Source: Bacillota bacterium
Lineage (GTDB): Bacteria > Bacillota > Clostridia > Oscillospirales > Oscillospiraceae
DNA length: 18,289 bases
Direction of reading: 5' to 3'
NCBI GenBank assembly: GCA_023406225.1
Contig: JAEXWS010000122.1
Location: 1 to 18,289, forward strand
Shown here: positions 1-7,680 of the stretch, one piece after another
How the letters are laid out: each line of letters opens with the position of its first letter
Numbering within the stretch: position 1 is the first letter of the stretch
Made by a program: the position numbers and the translations under genes
Notes under the pieces: generated by a model
Databases searched by the model: none
What the model was told of the DNA's origin: nothing
What the model saw: the letters and a program-made list of their open reading frames with translations, nothing else

Positions 1-563
1 GTCAGGACTGGTGCTATTGGGACTATCCCCTTATCGAGCTGAGCGGCAAGACCATGGGCGTCATCGGCCTGGGGAAGATCGGCGTGTGCACCGCCGCCAT
101 CGCCGGGGCGCTGGGCATGAAGGTCCAGGGCTATGATCCCTATCCCACCGACAGCGGCCGGGCCGTGGCGGAGTATGTGGACTTTGAGACGCTGCTGGCC
201 ACCTCGGACGTGATCGCCGTCCACATGCCGCTGCTGCCCTTCAGCGAGGGCCTCATCAACAAGGAGAACATCGCCAAGATGAAGGACGGCGTGATTATCA
301 TCAACAACAGCCGGGGCCAGATCGTGGTGGAACAGGACCTGGCGGACGCCCTGAACAGCGGAAAGGTGTATGCGGCGGGGCTGGATGTGGTGTCCACGGA
401 GCCCATCCGGGGGGACAATCCCCTGCTGAAGGCCAAAAACTGCATCATCACGCCCCACATGTCCTGGGGACCCAGGGAGAGCCGCCAGCGCATCATGGAC
501 TGCGCGGTGGAGAATATGAAGGCGTACATTGCGGGCGCGCCGGTCAACGTGGTGAACCCGTAA
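1..563 (+). CDS. D-2-hydroxyacid dehydrogenase, hydroxypyruvate reductase-like (3' part)
   Basis: The reading frame is open from the window edge (first full codon at position 3) to TAA at 561-563, so the gene is cut at its 5' end and the ATG at 54 is internal. The visible part holds the NAD-binding Rossmann domain with GLGKIG, followed about 20 residues later by an Asp (GYDP) that usually selects NAD over NADP. Counting from the internal ATG, the family's catalytic triad is Arg87 (SRGQ), Glu116 (STEP) and His135 (TPHMSWGP). The tail (SRQRIMDCAVENMKAYIAG, then PVNVVNP) resembles glycerate dehydrogenase/hydroxypyruvate reductase more than SerA, and no ACT domain follows. The family reduces 2-keto acids with NAD(P)H. 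Hydroxypyruvate to D-glycerate is my inference, supported by the glycerate kinase immediately downstream. Other 2-hydroxyacid substrates are possible. Confidence 0.88.
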   Translation, partial: QDWCYWDYPLIELSGKTMGVIGLGKIGVCTAAIAGALGMKVQGYDPYPTDSGRAVAEYVDFETLLATSDVIAVHMPLLPFSEGLINKENIAKMKDGVIIINNSRGQIVVEQDLADALNSGKVYAAGLDVVSTEPIRGDNPLLKAKNCIITPHMSWGPRESRQRIMDCAVENMKAYIAGAPVNVVNP

Positions 564-564
564 C

Positions 565-595
565 AAAAAGAGCCGTCCGGTGGACGGCTCTTTTT
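565..595 (+). terminator. Rho-independent hairpin between dehydrogenase and glycerate kinase
   Basis: A perfect 14-bp stem (565-578 with 582-595) has a 3-nt loop, and its 3' arm ends in five Ts. It starts 2 nt after the dehydrogenase stop codon. The kinase ATG is only 28 bp further on and I see no promoter in between, so the hairpin may act as a partial terminator or an mRNA stabiliser inside one transcription unit. Confidence 0.8.
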
Positions 596-623
596 ACCAG
601 ACCACAGGGAAAGGACGGTAGAC

Positions 624-1772
624 ATGTCGAAATGGATCTTGGTGCCGGATTCCTTCAAGGGGACCATGTCCTCTCAGGAGATCTGCGGCGTTATGGCGGA
701 GGAGCTGCGTTCCCGCGTGCCGGGGGCGGAGGTGGTCTCCCTGCCCGTGGCGGACGGGGGAGAGGGCAGCGTGGACGCCTTTTTGGCCGCCGTGGGCGGC
801 TGGAAGGTGGAGGTTTCCTGCACCGGGCCGGACTTCCGGCCCCTCAAGGGCTTTTACGGCCGCCTCACCGGCGGCGGCACCGCCGTTGTGGAGATGGCGG
901 CCGCGGCGGGGCTTCCGTTGATGGAGGGGAAGCTCTGCGCCGAGGGCACGACGACCTACGGCGTGGGCGAGCTGATCCTGGCCGCCGTGCGGGACGGCGC
1001 GAAGCGCGTCATCCTGGGTCTTGGCGGCAGCGCCACCAACGACGGCGGCTGCGGCTGCGCCGCAGCCCTGGGCGTGCGGTTCCTGGATGGGGCGGGAGAG
1101 CCCTTTTTGCCGGTGGGCGGCACGCTGGACCGGTTGTGCCATGTGGACGTGTCCGGCCTCTCCCCCCTGCTGGAGGGGGTGGAGATCGTGGCCATGTGCG
1201 ACATCGACAACCCCCTCTGCGGCCCCGCCGGGGCCAGCGCCGTGTTCGGCCCCCAGAAGGGGGCGGACGGGGCCATGGTGGAGCGTCTGGACCGGAACCT
1301 GCGCCATCTGGCGGAGGTCATCCGCCAGGACCTGGGGAAAGAGATCCTGGACCTGCCCGGCTCCGGCGCGGCGGGGGGCCTGGGCGGCGGCGCGGCGGCC
1401 TTTTTGGGCGGGCGGCTGCAAATGGGCATCGAGACGGTGCTGGACACCGTGGGCTTTGACGGCCTTCTGCCCGGGGCCACCGCGGTCCTCACCGGCGAGG
1501 GCCGCATCGACGGCCAGAGCCTCCGGGGCAAGGTGGTGGTGGGCGTGGCCCGCCGGGCCCGGCGGGCGGGGGTGCCCGTCATCGCCGTGGTGGGGGACAT
1601 CGCCCCCGGCGCGGAGGCGGCCTATGCCGAGGGCGTCACCGCCATGATCAGCACCAACCGCCGGGCCGTCCCCTGGGAGACCGCGCGGCGGACGGCGAAG
1701 GAGGACCTGCGGGCCGCGGTGGGCGATCTCACGCGGCTGTACGCGGCGCTGGGAGAGGAGAGAGCGCGATGA
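624..1772 (+). CDS. Glycerate 2-kinase (GlxK/GarK family)
   Basis: A 382-aa protein, the usual length of type I glycerate kinases, which phosphorylate D-glycerate with ATP to 2-phosphoglycerate in the cytoplasm. Family signatures are visible: the N-terminal PDSFKGTMSS block (residues 8-17), ADGGEGS (43-49), GGSATNDGG (134-142), CDIDNPLCGPAGA (192-204), FGPQKGA (208-214) and GEGRID (291-296). The start at 624 follows an AAGGACGG Shine-Dalgarno-like stretch 6-7 nt upstream. The C-terminus overlaps the next gene by 4 nt (ATGA), so translation is probably coupled. The dehydrogenase before it could supply glycerate from hydroxypyruvate. I use no gene symbol because glxK, garK and glxK-like paralogues cannot be told apart here. 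Confidence 0.95.
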   Translation: MSKWILVPDSFKGTMSSQEICGVMAEELRSRVPGAEVVSLPVADGGEGSVDAFLAAVGGWKVEVSCTGPDFRPLKGFYGRLTGGGTAVVEMAAAAGLPLMEGKLCAEGTTTYGVGELILAAVRDGAKRVILGLGGSATNDGGCGCAAALGVRFLDGAGEPFLPVGGTLDRLCHVDVSGLSPLLEGVEIVAMCDIDNPLCGPAGASAVFGPQKGADGAMVERLDRNLRHLAEVIRQDLGKEILDLPGSGAAGGLGGGAAAFLGGRLQMGIETVLDTVGFDGLLPGATAVLTGEGRIDGQSLRGKVVVGVARRARRAGVPVIAVVGDIAPGAEAAYAEGVTAMISTNRRAVPWETARRTAKEDLRAAVGDLTRLYAALGEERAR

Positions 1773-2848
1773 ACCGTATTTTGAAAAGCCCCGGGAAATA
1801 CGTCCAGGGCCCCGGCCTTTTGGGGGAGCTGGACCGGCATCTCCAGGGCATGGGGGAGCGGGTGCTGCTTTTGCTCAGCGAGGGCGGCATGCGGCGGAGC
1901 CGTCCGGCCCTGGACGCGTGCTTTGCCGAAAGCCCCATGGAGGCGGTCTATGAGGTGTTCCGCGGCGAATGCTGCTGGAGCGAGATCGACCGCGTCGCGT
2001 CGGCGGCCCGGGCGGCGGGCGCCGGCGCCGTCGCGGGCGTGGGCGGCGGCAAGATCTTGGACACCGCCAAGGCGGCGGCCTTCCGGGCGGGCCTTCCGGC
2101 GGTCATCGTGCCCACGGTGGCCTCCACGGACGCGCCGTGCAGCTCCCTTGCGGTGGTGTACCGGGAGAACGGGGAGTTCGAGCAGTACCTGTTTCTGGAC
2201 CGCTGCCCGGACGCGGTGCTGGTGGACACGGAGCTGATCGCCAAGGCCCCGGCAAAGCTTCTGGCGGCGGGCATGGGCGACGCCATGGCCACCTGGTTCG
2301 AGGCCCGGGCCTGCCGGGCCTCGGGACGGGACAACCAGGTGGCGGGGAAGCCCACCCAGGCGGCCACGGCCCTGGCCGGGCTCTGCTGGGACGTTTTGCG
2401 GCGGGACGGCCCCGCCGCGCTGAAGGCGGCGGAGCGGGGCGCCTGCACGCCGGAGCTTGAAAACATCGTGGAGGTGAACACCTACCTCTCCGGCGTGGGG
2501 TTTGAAAGCGGCGGACTGGCCGCGGCCCACGCCATCCAAAAGGGCTTCACCTTTATCCCCGAACTCCACCAGGCCTACCACGGCTGCAAGGTGGCCTTCT
2601 GCACCCTGGTCCAGCTGGTGCTGGAGCGGGCGGAGGAGGTGGCGGAAGTGCTGGCCTTCTGCCGGGAAGTGGGCCTGCCTGTGACGTTTGCGGAGCTGGG
2701 CTGCGCCCGGGTGGACGGCGCATCGCTGCGTTTGGCGGCGGAAAAGGCCTGCGTGCCGGGTTCCACCATCCACAACCTGCCCTTCCCGGTGACGCCGGAG
2801 CAGGTGGCGGAGGCCTTAATGGCGGCGGACGCCCTGGGCAGGGCGTGA
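1769..2848 (+). CDS. Glycerol dehydrogenase-like, metal-dependent alcohol dehydrogenase (GldA family)
   Basis: A 359-aa protein of the iron-containing/GldA alcohol dehydrogenase superfamily. The NAD-binding signature GVGGGKILDTAKAAA lies at residues 90-104, and PTVASTDAPCSSLAVVY follows at 115-131. The three metal ligands expected from characterised glycerol dehydrogenases are present: Asp171 (GMGDA), His254 (AAAHAIQ) and His271 (AYHGCK). Family members oxidise glycerol to dihydroxyacetone or act on related polyols and hydroxyketones with NAD. The true substrate here is unknown. The ATG overlaps the glycerate kinase stop codon (ATGA at 1769-1772), which suggests a shared role in C3 hydroxy-acid or polyol use. 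A strong terminator follows within a few bases. Confidence 0.9.
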   Translation: MNRILKSPGKYVQGPGLLGELDRHLQGMGERVLLLLSEGGMRRSRPALDACFAESPMEAVYEVFRGECCWSEIDRVASAARAAGAGAVAGVGGGKILDTAKAAAFRAGLPAVIVPTVASTDAPCSSLAVVYRENGEFEQYLFLDRCPDAVLVDTELIAKAPAKLLAAGMGDAMATWFEARACRASGRDNQVAGKPTQAATALAGLCWDVLRRDGPAALKAAERGACTPELENIVEVNTYLSGVGFESGGLAAAHAIQKGFTFIPELHQAYHGCKVAFCTLVQLVLERAEEVAEVLAFCREVGLPVTFAELGCARVDGASLRLAAEKACVPGSTIHNLPFPVTPEQVAEALMAADALGRA

Positions 2849-2852
2849 GATG

Positions 2853-2891
2853 GCCCGGTCCCGTCCCCGGGGACGGGACCGGGCGTTTTTT
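2853..2891 (+). terminator. Rho-independent terminator, 32-nt perfect palindrome
   Basis: Positions 2853-2868 and 2869-2884 are exact reverse complements (GC-rich, CCGG at the tip). A run of six Ts follows at 2886-2891. It begins 4 nt after the GldA-like stop codon and separates the glycerate module from the leucine operon. Confidence 0.92.
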
Positions 2892-2913
2892 CGGCGGTTC
2901 TTGAAATTCCCGC

Positions 2914-2942
2914 TTGACAAACGGCCCCGCATCCTGTATCTT
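2914..2942 (+). promoter_or_regulatory. Sigma-70-type promoter of the leu operon
   Basis: A perfect -35 hexamer TTGACA lies at 2914-2919, with a 17-nt spacer and a -10 hexamer TATCTT at 2937-2942. Transcription should start near 2949, just before the first strand of T-box stem I. This is the only strong promoter I see ahead of leuA. Confidence 0.82.
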
Positions 2943-2960
2943 AAATCCCAACAACAAAAT

Positions 2961-3250
2961 GAACAGATACGATGACAGGGAAAAAATCTCCCCGCAGACG
3001 CTTCAGAGAGTTGCCGGGCGCTGCGAGGCAATGCAGAGCGGAGAGATGTCACTGGCCCTTGAGTATTCCCGCCGATGCCGGGATATCCGGTTTAGGCGGG
3101 AACGGGTTTCCTCACCGTTACCAGAGAGGCGGGATTCGCGCGGGACGCCGCGCCGATGCCGGAAGCGGGCGTGCCTTGCACGTCAATGAGAGTGGTACCG
3201 CGGAAGTTCAGGCTTTCGTCTCTTCTATGGAAGAGACGGGGGCTTTTTTT
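2961..3250 (+). promoter_or_regulatory. T-box leader, leucine-specific (CUG specifier), upstream of leuA
   Basis: The T-box core TGGTACCGCG is at 3193-3202. Its UGGU would pair with the ACCA 3' end of an uncharged tRNA with an A discriminator, as in tRNA-Leu. Stem I can be drawn: AUAC 2967-2970 pairs GUAU 3063-3066. GAUGA (2971-2975) and UGA (3060-3062) form the K-turn strands. AGGG 2977-2980 pairs CCCU 3056-3059. AUCUC 2986-2990 pairs GAGAU 3043-3047, and CCGC 2992-2995 pairs GCGG 3038-3041. The AG bulge (AGAGAG, 3005-3010) and a distal hairpin (UUGCC 3011-3015 with GGCAA 3027-3031) containing GCUG follow. The specifier loop then exposes CUG at 3052-3054, followed by a purine, so the codon reads leucine. 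CCCGCC/GGCGGG (3068-3073/3095-3100) and AACGG/CCGUU (3101-3105/3115-3119) form further stems. Uncharged tRNA-Leu should stabilise the antiterminator and switch on leuACDB. Confidence 0.93.
3212..3250 (+). terminator. T-box-controlled terminator before leuA
   Basis: A 14-bp stem (3212-3225 with 3230-3243, three G-U wobbles, loop TATG) is followed by seven Ts at 3244-3250. Its 5' arm contains CGTCTCT, which can instead pair with the GAGAG/CCGCG strand of the T-box, giving the mutually exclusive antiterminator. Confidence 0.92.
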
Positions 3251-3305
3251 GTTGCCGTTTTCGGGCGGGTTTGCCCCATCTGTTTGAAATTTGGAGGAAC
3301 GGAGC

Positions 3306-4838
3306 ATGAAGCGCATCAAAATTTTTGACACCACCCTCCGGGACGGCGAGCAGTCTCCCGGATGCAGCATGAACCTGGGGGAGAAGATCGAAATGGCGCG
3401 GCAGCTGGAAAAGCTGGGCGTGGACGTGATCGAGGCGGGCTTCGCCATCGCCTCTCCCATGGACCACAAAAGCGTCCAGGCCATCGCCGCCGCCGTGTCC
3501 GCGTGCACGGTGGCGAGCCTGGCCCGGTGCACGAAGGGCGACATCGACGCCGCCTGGGACGCGGTGCAGGGCGCGAAGCACCCCCGCATCCACGTGTTTC
3601 TGGCCACCAGCGACATCCACATGGAGTATAAGCTCCAGATGACCCGGGAGCAGGTCCTCCGCCGCATCACCGAGATGGTGGCCTACGCCGCGGGCAAGTG
3701 CCCGGACGTGGAGTTCTCCGCCGAGGACGCGTCCCGGTCCGACCGGGCGTTCCTCGCCAAGTGCTACGCCAACGCCGTGGCGGCGGGGGCCACGGTTTTG
3801 AACGTGCCGGACACCGTGGGCTATTCCACGCCCCAGGAGATGGCGGAGCTCATCACGTATCTCCGCCAAAACGTCCCCGGCATCGAGAAAACGGATATCT
3901 CCGTCCACTGCCACGACGATCTGGGCATGGCCGTGGCCAACTCCCTGGCCTGCATCGCCGCCGGAGCCTCCCAGGTGGAGTGCACGGTGAACGGCATCGG
4001 GGAGCGGGCGGGCAACGCCAGCCTGGAGGAGGTGGTCATGGCCCTCCACACCCGCCGGGACTTCTACGGCGCGGAGAGCGGCGTGAACACGAAGCAGATC
4101 TACCGCAGCAGCAAGCTCCTCAGCAACATCACCGGCGTACCCATCCCGCCCACGAAGGCGGTGGTGGGGGCCAACGCCTTCGCCCACGAGTCCGGCATCC
4201 ACCAGCACGGCGTCATCGCCAACGCCCAGACCTATGAGATCATGAACTCCGCCGATGTGGGGGTCCCCCAGAACACCATGGTCCTGGGCAAGCACTCCGG
4301 CAAGCACGCCCTGCGGGAGAAGCTCCAGACCATGGGATACGACCTGAGCGACCAGGAGCTGGACAGCGTGTTCGCCCGGTTCAAGGACCTGGCGGACAAG
4401 AAAAAGAACGTCACCGCCGCCGACATCGAGGCGCTGGTGCTCCACCGCCGCAACGCCGGACCCGCCGCCTGCCGCCTGGTGAGCCATGTGGTGAACGCCG
4501 GGGACGGCATCCCCAACACCTCCTGCATCAAGCTCCAGCGGGACGACGAGGTGCTGGAGGAGGTGGCCATCGGCTCCGGGCCGCTGGACGCGTCCTTTAA
4601 GGCCATCAACCGGATGCTGGGCATGAACATCCGCCTGGAGAGCTTCAGCCTCAACGCCGTCACCGACGGGGAGGACGCCGTGGGCGAGGCGGTGGTGAAG
4701 CTGGAGGACGAGCACGGCTGCGTCTACACGGGCACGGGCCTTTCGACGGACGTGATCGAATCCTCCATCCGGGCCTATGTGAGCGGCGTGAACAAGATTT
4801 TGGAGGCCGCCGGCGGGTCCATGAGCGCCACCGCGTGA
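3306..4838 (+). CDS. leuA: 2-isopropylmalate synthase
   Basis: A 510-aa LeuA of normal length. It condenses acetyl-CoA with 2-ketoisovalerate to 2-isopropylmalate, the first committed step of leucine synthesis. The TIM-barrel HMGL-like catalytic domain (about residues 1-270) starts with IFDTTLRDGEQSPG, including the metal ligand Asp13. It also has HCHDDLG with metal-binding His201 and His203, and NGIGERAGNASLEEV with Asn237. The C-terminal part (about 365-510) looks like the LeuA allosteric domain, so leucine feedback inhibition is expected. I chose the ATG at 3306, not the in-frame TTG at 3291, because a GGAGG site at 3293-3297 sits 8 nt upstream and the family N-terminus begins at MKRIKIFDTTLRDG. 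It is the first gene of the T-box-controlled leuACDB operon. Confidence 0.96.
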   Translation: MKRIKIFDTTLRDGEQSPGCSMNLGEKIEMARQLEKLGVDVIEAGFAIASPMDHKSVQAIAAAVSACTVASLARCTKGDIDAAWDAVQGAKHPRIHVFLATSDIHMEYKLQMTREQVLRRITEMVAYAAGKCPDVEFSAEDASRSDRAFLAKCYANAVAAGATVLNVPDTVGYSTPQEMAELITYLRQNVPGIEKTDISVHCHDDLGMAVANSLACIAAGASQVECTVNGIGERAGNASLEEVVMALHTRRDFYGAESGVNTKQIYRSSKLLSNITGVPIPPTKAVVGANAFAHESGIHQHGVIANAQTYEIMNSADVGVPQNTMVLGKHSGKHALREKLQTMGYDLSDQELDSVFARFKDLADKKKNVTAADIEALVLHRRNAGPAACRLVSHVVNAGDGIPNTSCIKLQRDDEVLEEVAIGSGPLDASFKAINRMLGMNIRLESFSLNAVTDGEDAVGEAVVKLEDEHGCVYTGTGLSTDVIESSIRAYVSGVNKILEAAGGSMSATA

Positions 4839-4854
4839 GAGGAGAAAGAGCGAA

Positions 4855-6114
4855 ATGGGAATGACAATGACGCAGAAGATCCTGGCCCGCCACGCGGGGC
4901 TGGACACGGTCCGGGCGGGCCAGCTCATCCAGGCGAAGCTGGATCTGGTGCTGGGCAACGACATCACCACCCCCGTTGCCATCAACGAGTTTGAGGCGGC
5001 GGGCTTTGAGCGGGTGTTCGACAAGAGCCGCATCGCCCTGGTGATGGACCACTTCACCCCCAACAAGGACATCAAGGCCGCCGCCCAGTGCAAGCAGTGC
5101 CGGACCTTCGCCCGCCGGTTCGATATCGACCACTGGTACGACGTGGGGACCATGGGCATCGAGCACGCCCTCTTGCCGGAGCAGGGCCTGGTGGCCCCCG
5201 GCGAGGCCGTCGTCGGCGCGGACTCCCACACCTGCACCTACGGCGCCCTGGGGGCCTTTTCCACCGGCGTCGGGTCCACGGACATGGCCGCCGCCATGGC
5301 GGCGGGGGAGACGTGGTTCAAGGTGCCCTCCGCCATCCGGGTGCATCTCACCGGGAAGCTCCGGCCCTATGTCTCCGGGAAGGACGTGATCTTGACCCTC
5401 ATCGGCAGGATCGGCGTGGACGGAGCCCGGTACCAGTCCCTGGAGTTCACCGGCCCCGGCGTGGCGGCGCTCACCATCTACGACCGGCTGACCATCTCCA
5501 ACATGGCCATCGAGGCCGGGGCGAAAAACGGCATCTTCCCCGTGGACGCCGCCACGAGGGACTATGTGGCCGGACGGGTGGACCGGGCATGGACCGCCGA
5601 GGAGGCGGACGGGGACGCGGAGTATGCGCGCACCGTGGAGATCGACCTTGGCGAGGTGGACTGCACCGTGGCCTACCCCCACCTGCCGGAGAACGCCCGT
5701 CCCGCCCGGGAGGGCCATGGCGTGGCCATCGACCAGGTGGTTATCGGCTCCTGCACCAACGGCCAGCTTGCGGACATGGCCGCCGCCGCGGCGGTGCTGA
5801 AGGGCCGCCGCCTGGCCCCCAATGTCCGGGGCATCGTCATCCCCGCCACCCAGACGGTCTATCGGGAGTGCATGAAGCGGGGGTATACGGACATTTTCCT
5901 GGACGCGGGCTGCATCGTCTCCACCCCCACCTGCGGGCCGTGCCTGGGCGGGCACATGGGGTGCCTGGCCGCCGGGGAGCGGTGCGTCTCCACCACCAAC
6001 CGCAACTTCGTGGGCCGCATGGGCCACGTGGAAAGCGAGGTCTATCTGGCCTCCCCCGCCGTGGCGGCAGCCTCCGGCGCGGCGGGCCACATCTGCCATC
6101 CTGAGGAGGTCTGA
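4855..6114 (+). CDS. leuC: 3-isopropylmalate dehydratase large subunit
   Basis: A 419-aa aconitase-superfamily protein of the shorter LeuC type (HacA-like, about 420 aa, rather than the roughly 470-aa enterobacterial form). With LeuD it isomerises 2-isopropylmalate to 3-isopropylmalate. The three [4Fe-4S] ligands are visible as Cys300 (IGSCTNG), Cys360 and Cys363 (TPTCGPCLGG), and GADSHTCTYGALG (121-133) is the conserved substrate/cluster region. The start at 4855 has AGGAG at 4840-4844. In-frame ATGs at 4861 and 4867 are possible but further from the ribosome site. It lies 16 nt after leuA and 1 nt before leuD. Confidence 0.95.
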   Translation: MGMTMTQKILARHAGLDTVRAGQLIQAKLDLVLGNDITTPVAINEFEAAGFERVFDKSRIALVMDHFTPNKDIKAAAQCKQCRTFARRFDIDHWYDVGTMGIEHALLPEQGLVAPGEAVVGADSHTCTYGALGAFSTGVGSTDMAAAMAAGETWFKVPSAIRVHLTGKLRPYVSGKDVILTLIGRIGVDGARYQSLEFTGPGVAALTIYDRLTISNMAIEAGAKNGIFPVDAATRDYVAGRVDRAWTAEEADGDAEYARTVEIDLGEVDCTVAYPHLPENARPAREGHGVAIDQVVIGSCTNGQLADMAAAAAVLKGRRLAPNVRGIVIPATQTVYRECMKRGYTDIFLDAGCIVSTPTCGPCLGGHMGCLAAGERCVSTTNRNFVGRMGHVESEVYLASPAVAAASGAAGHICHPEEV

Positions 6115-6115
6115 C

Positions 6116-6613
6116 ATGAACGCCCACGGCATTGTACACAAATACGGGGACCACGTGGATACCGACGTGATCATCCCCGCCCGGTATCTGGCGAGCCAGG
6201 ACCGGAAGGAGCTGGCGGCCCACTGCATGGAGGACATCGACCCGTCCTTCGCCGCCCGGGTCCGTCCCGGCGACATCTTGGCGGCGGGGGCCAACTTCGG
6301 CTGCGGCTCCTCCCGGGAGCACGCCCCCATCGCCATCCAGGCCAGCGGCGTCGCCTGCGTCATCGCCGCCACCTTCGCCCGCATCTTCTACCGCAACGCC
6401 ATCAACATCGGCCTGCCCATTCTGGAGTGCCCCGCCGCCAGCGCCGCCGTCCAAAACGGCGACACGGTGTCCGTGGACTTCGATACGGGCCTCATCACCG
6501 ACGAGACCACGGGGGAGACCTTCCAGGCGGAGCCGTTTCCGCCCTTCATCAAGGACATGATCCGAAAGGGCGGGCTGATGGCCGCCCTCAAGGCGAAGGA
6601 GGCGGAGGCATGA
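6116..6613 (+). CDS. leuD: 3-isopropylmalate dehydratase small subunit
   Basis: A 165-aa swivel-domain partner of LeuC, the length expected with the short LeuC type. The N-terminus GDHVDTDVIIPARYL (11-25) and the substrate loop NFGCGSSREHAP (60-71) are diagnostic, and FARIFYRNAINIGLP follows (88-101). A GAGG ribosome site sits in the end of leuC. The stop codon overlaps the leuB start (ATGA at 6610-6613), so the two are probably translationally coupled. Confidence 0.95.
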   Translation: MNAHGIVHKYGDHVDTDVIIPARYLASQDRKELAAHCMEDIDPSFAARVRPGDILAAGANFGCGSSREHAPIAIQASGVACVIAATFARIFYRNAINIGLPILECPAASAAVQNGDTVSVDFDTGLITDETTGETFQAEPFPPFIKDMIRKGGLMAALKAKEAEA

Positions 6614-7680
6614 ACAAGACCATTGCCGTCATCCGGGGCGACGGCATCGGCCCGGAGATCGTGGAGGAGGCCCTTGGCGTTCTGGACGCGGCGGCCGCCA
6701 GGTTCGGCCATGTGTTCACCTACGCCGAGGCCCCCATGGGCGGCTGCGCCATCGACGCGTGCGGCGCGCCGCTGCCGGAGGAGAGCCTCAGGACCTGCCT
6801 TGCGGCCGACAGCGTGCTGCTGGGGGCCGTGGGCGGCCCCAAATGGGACGCCCAGCCCCCGGAAAACCGCCCGGAGAAGGGCCTTTTGAAGCTCCGGGAG
6901 GCCATGGGGCTCTATACGAACGTCCGTCCCGCCCGGATGTTCCGGGACCTGGCCGCCGCCTGCCCCCTGCGGCCGGAGATCGCGGAAAAGGGCATCGATT
7001 TCGTGGTGGTCCGGGAGCTGATCGGCGGCGTCTACTTCGGCGCCCACACCACGGAGACGACGGACGGCCAAAGGAAGGCCACGGACATCATGGCCTACAC
7101 GGAGGAGGAGATCCGCCGGGTGGCCCATGTGGCCTTCCGCATGGCCCGGGCGCGGCGGCGGCGGGTGACCTCGGTGGACAAGGCCAACGTGCTGGCCACG
7201 TCCCGGCTGTGGCGGGCCGTGGTGGAGGAGACGGCGGCGGCGTATCCGGACGTGGAGCTTAGGCACATGTACGTGGACAACGCCTCCATGCAGCTCATCC
7301 GGGACCCCGGCCAGTTTGATGTGATCGTGACGGAGAACCTCTTCGGAGACATCCTCTCCGACGAGGCCAGCCAGATCACCGGATCCGTGGGCATGATCCC
7401 CTCCTCCAGCCTGGGGGACGGGACCCGGGGGCTGTACGAGCCCATCCATGGCTCCGCCCCGGACATCGCGGGGCGGGACGAGGCCAATCCCATCGGCACC
7501 ATCCTGGCCGCCGCCATGATGCTGCGCCACAGCTTCGCCATGGCGGCGGAGGCCGACGCGGTGGAGCGTGCGGTGGACGCGGTGCTGCGGGAGGGCTGGC
7601 GCTGCGGAGACATCCTCCGAAGCGGCGGCAGGCTGGCCGGCTGCCGGGAGATGGGCCGGCTGATCCGGGAGCGGATATGA
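6610..7680 (+). CDS. leuB: 3-isopropylmalate dehydrogenase
   Basis: A 356-aa NAD-dependent enzyme that oxidatively decarboxylates 3-isopropylmalate to 2-ketoisocaproate, the step before transamination to leucine. Visible signatures are IRGDGIGPEI (8-17), KWD and LREAMGLYTNVRPAR (95-109), VVVRELIGGVYFG (132-144, catalytic Tyr142), DKANVL with catalytic Lys191, and the metal-binding aspartates Asp223 (YVDNAS), Asp247 (FGDILSDEAS) and Asp251. GLYEPIHGSAPDIAGRDEANP (274-294) is the NAD-binding loop. I start it at ATG 6610, which overlaps the leuD stop. A longer open frame from 6427 is only readthrough of leuD in another frame. The last codons lie inside the terminal palindrome at 7675-7728. Confidence 0.96.
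   Translation: MNKTIAVIRGDGIGPEIVEEALGVLDAAAARFGHVFTYAEAPMGGCAIDACGAPLPEESLRTCLAADSVLLGAVGGPKWDAQPPENRPEKGLLKLREAMGLYTNVRPARMFRDLAAACPLRPEIAEKGIDFVVVRELIGGVYFGAHTTETTDGQRKATDIMAYTEEEIRRVAHVAFRMARARRRRVTSVDKANVLATSRLWRAVVEETAAAYPDVELRHMYVDNASMQLIRDPGQFDVIVTENLFGDILSDEASQITGSVGMIPSSSLGDGTRGLYEPIHGSAPDIAGRDEANPIGTILAAAMMLRHSFAMAAEADAVERAVDAVLREGWRCGDILRSGGRLAGCREMGRLIRERI

Noticed and set aside
3068..3163. Repeated GCCGATGCCGG (3071 and 3153) as a possible repeat element or CRISPR remnant
   Set aside because: There are only two short copies, inside the T-box leader where GC-rich stems are expected, with no regular spacing and no cas genes.
2914..3189. Small open frame covering the T-box leader
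   Set aside because: The region is explained by the T-box helices, and the Arg-rich product has no support. I see no leucine-rich leader peptide that would argue for ribosome-mediated attenuation instead.
3225..5237. A 670-codon minus-strand frame across leuA and leuC
   Set aside because: It is the reverse complement of two unmistakable leucine genes and reads as His/Gly/Val/Ala-rich nonsense. GC-rich codon bias removes stop codons from this frame.
4660..6384. A 574-codon minus-strand frame across leuC
   Set aside because: Antisense shadow of leuC and the start of leuD, with no recognisable domain and no ribosome site.
6427..6609. N-terminal extension of leuB into leuD
   Set aside because: The extra residues are Arg/Gly-rich readthrough of leuD in another frame. 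IPMDH proteins start at MNKTIAVIRGDGIGPE, and the ATG at 6610 overlaps the leuD stop as expected in this operon.
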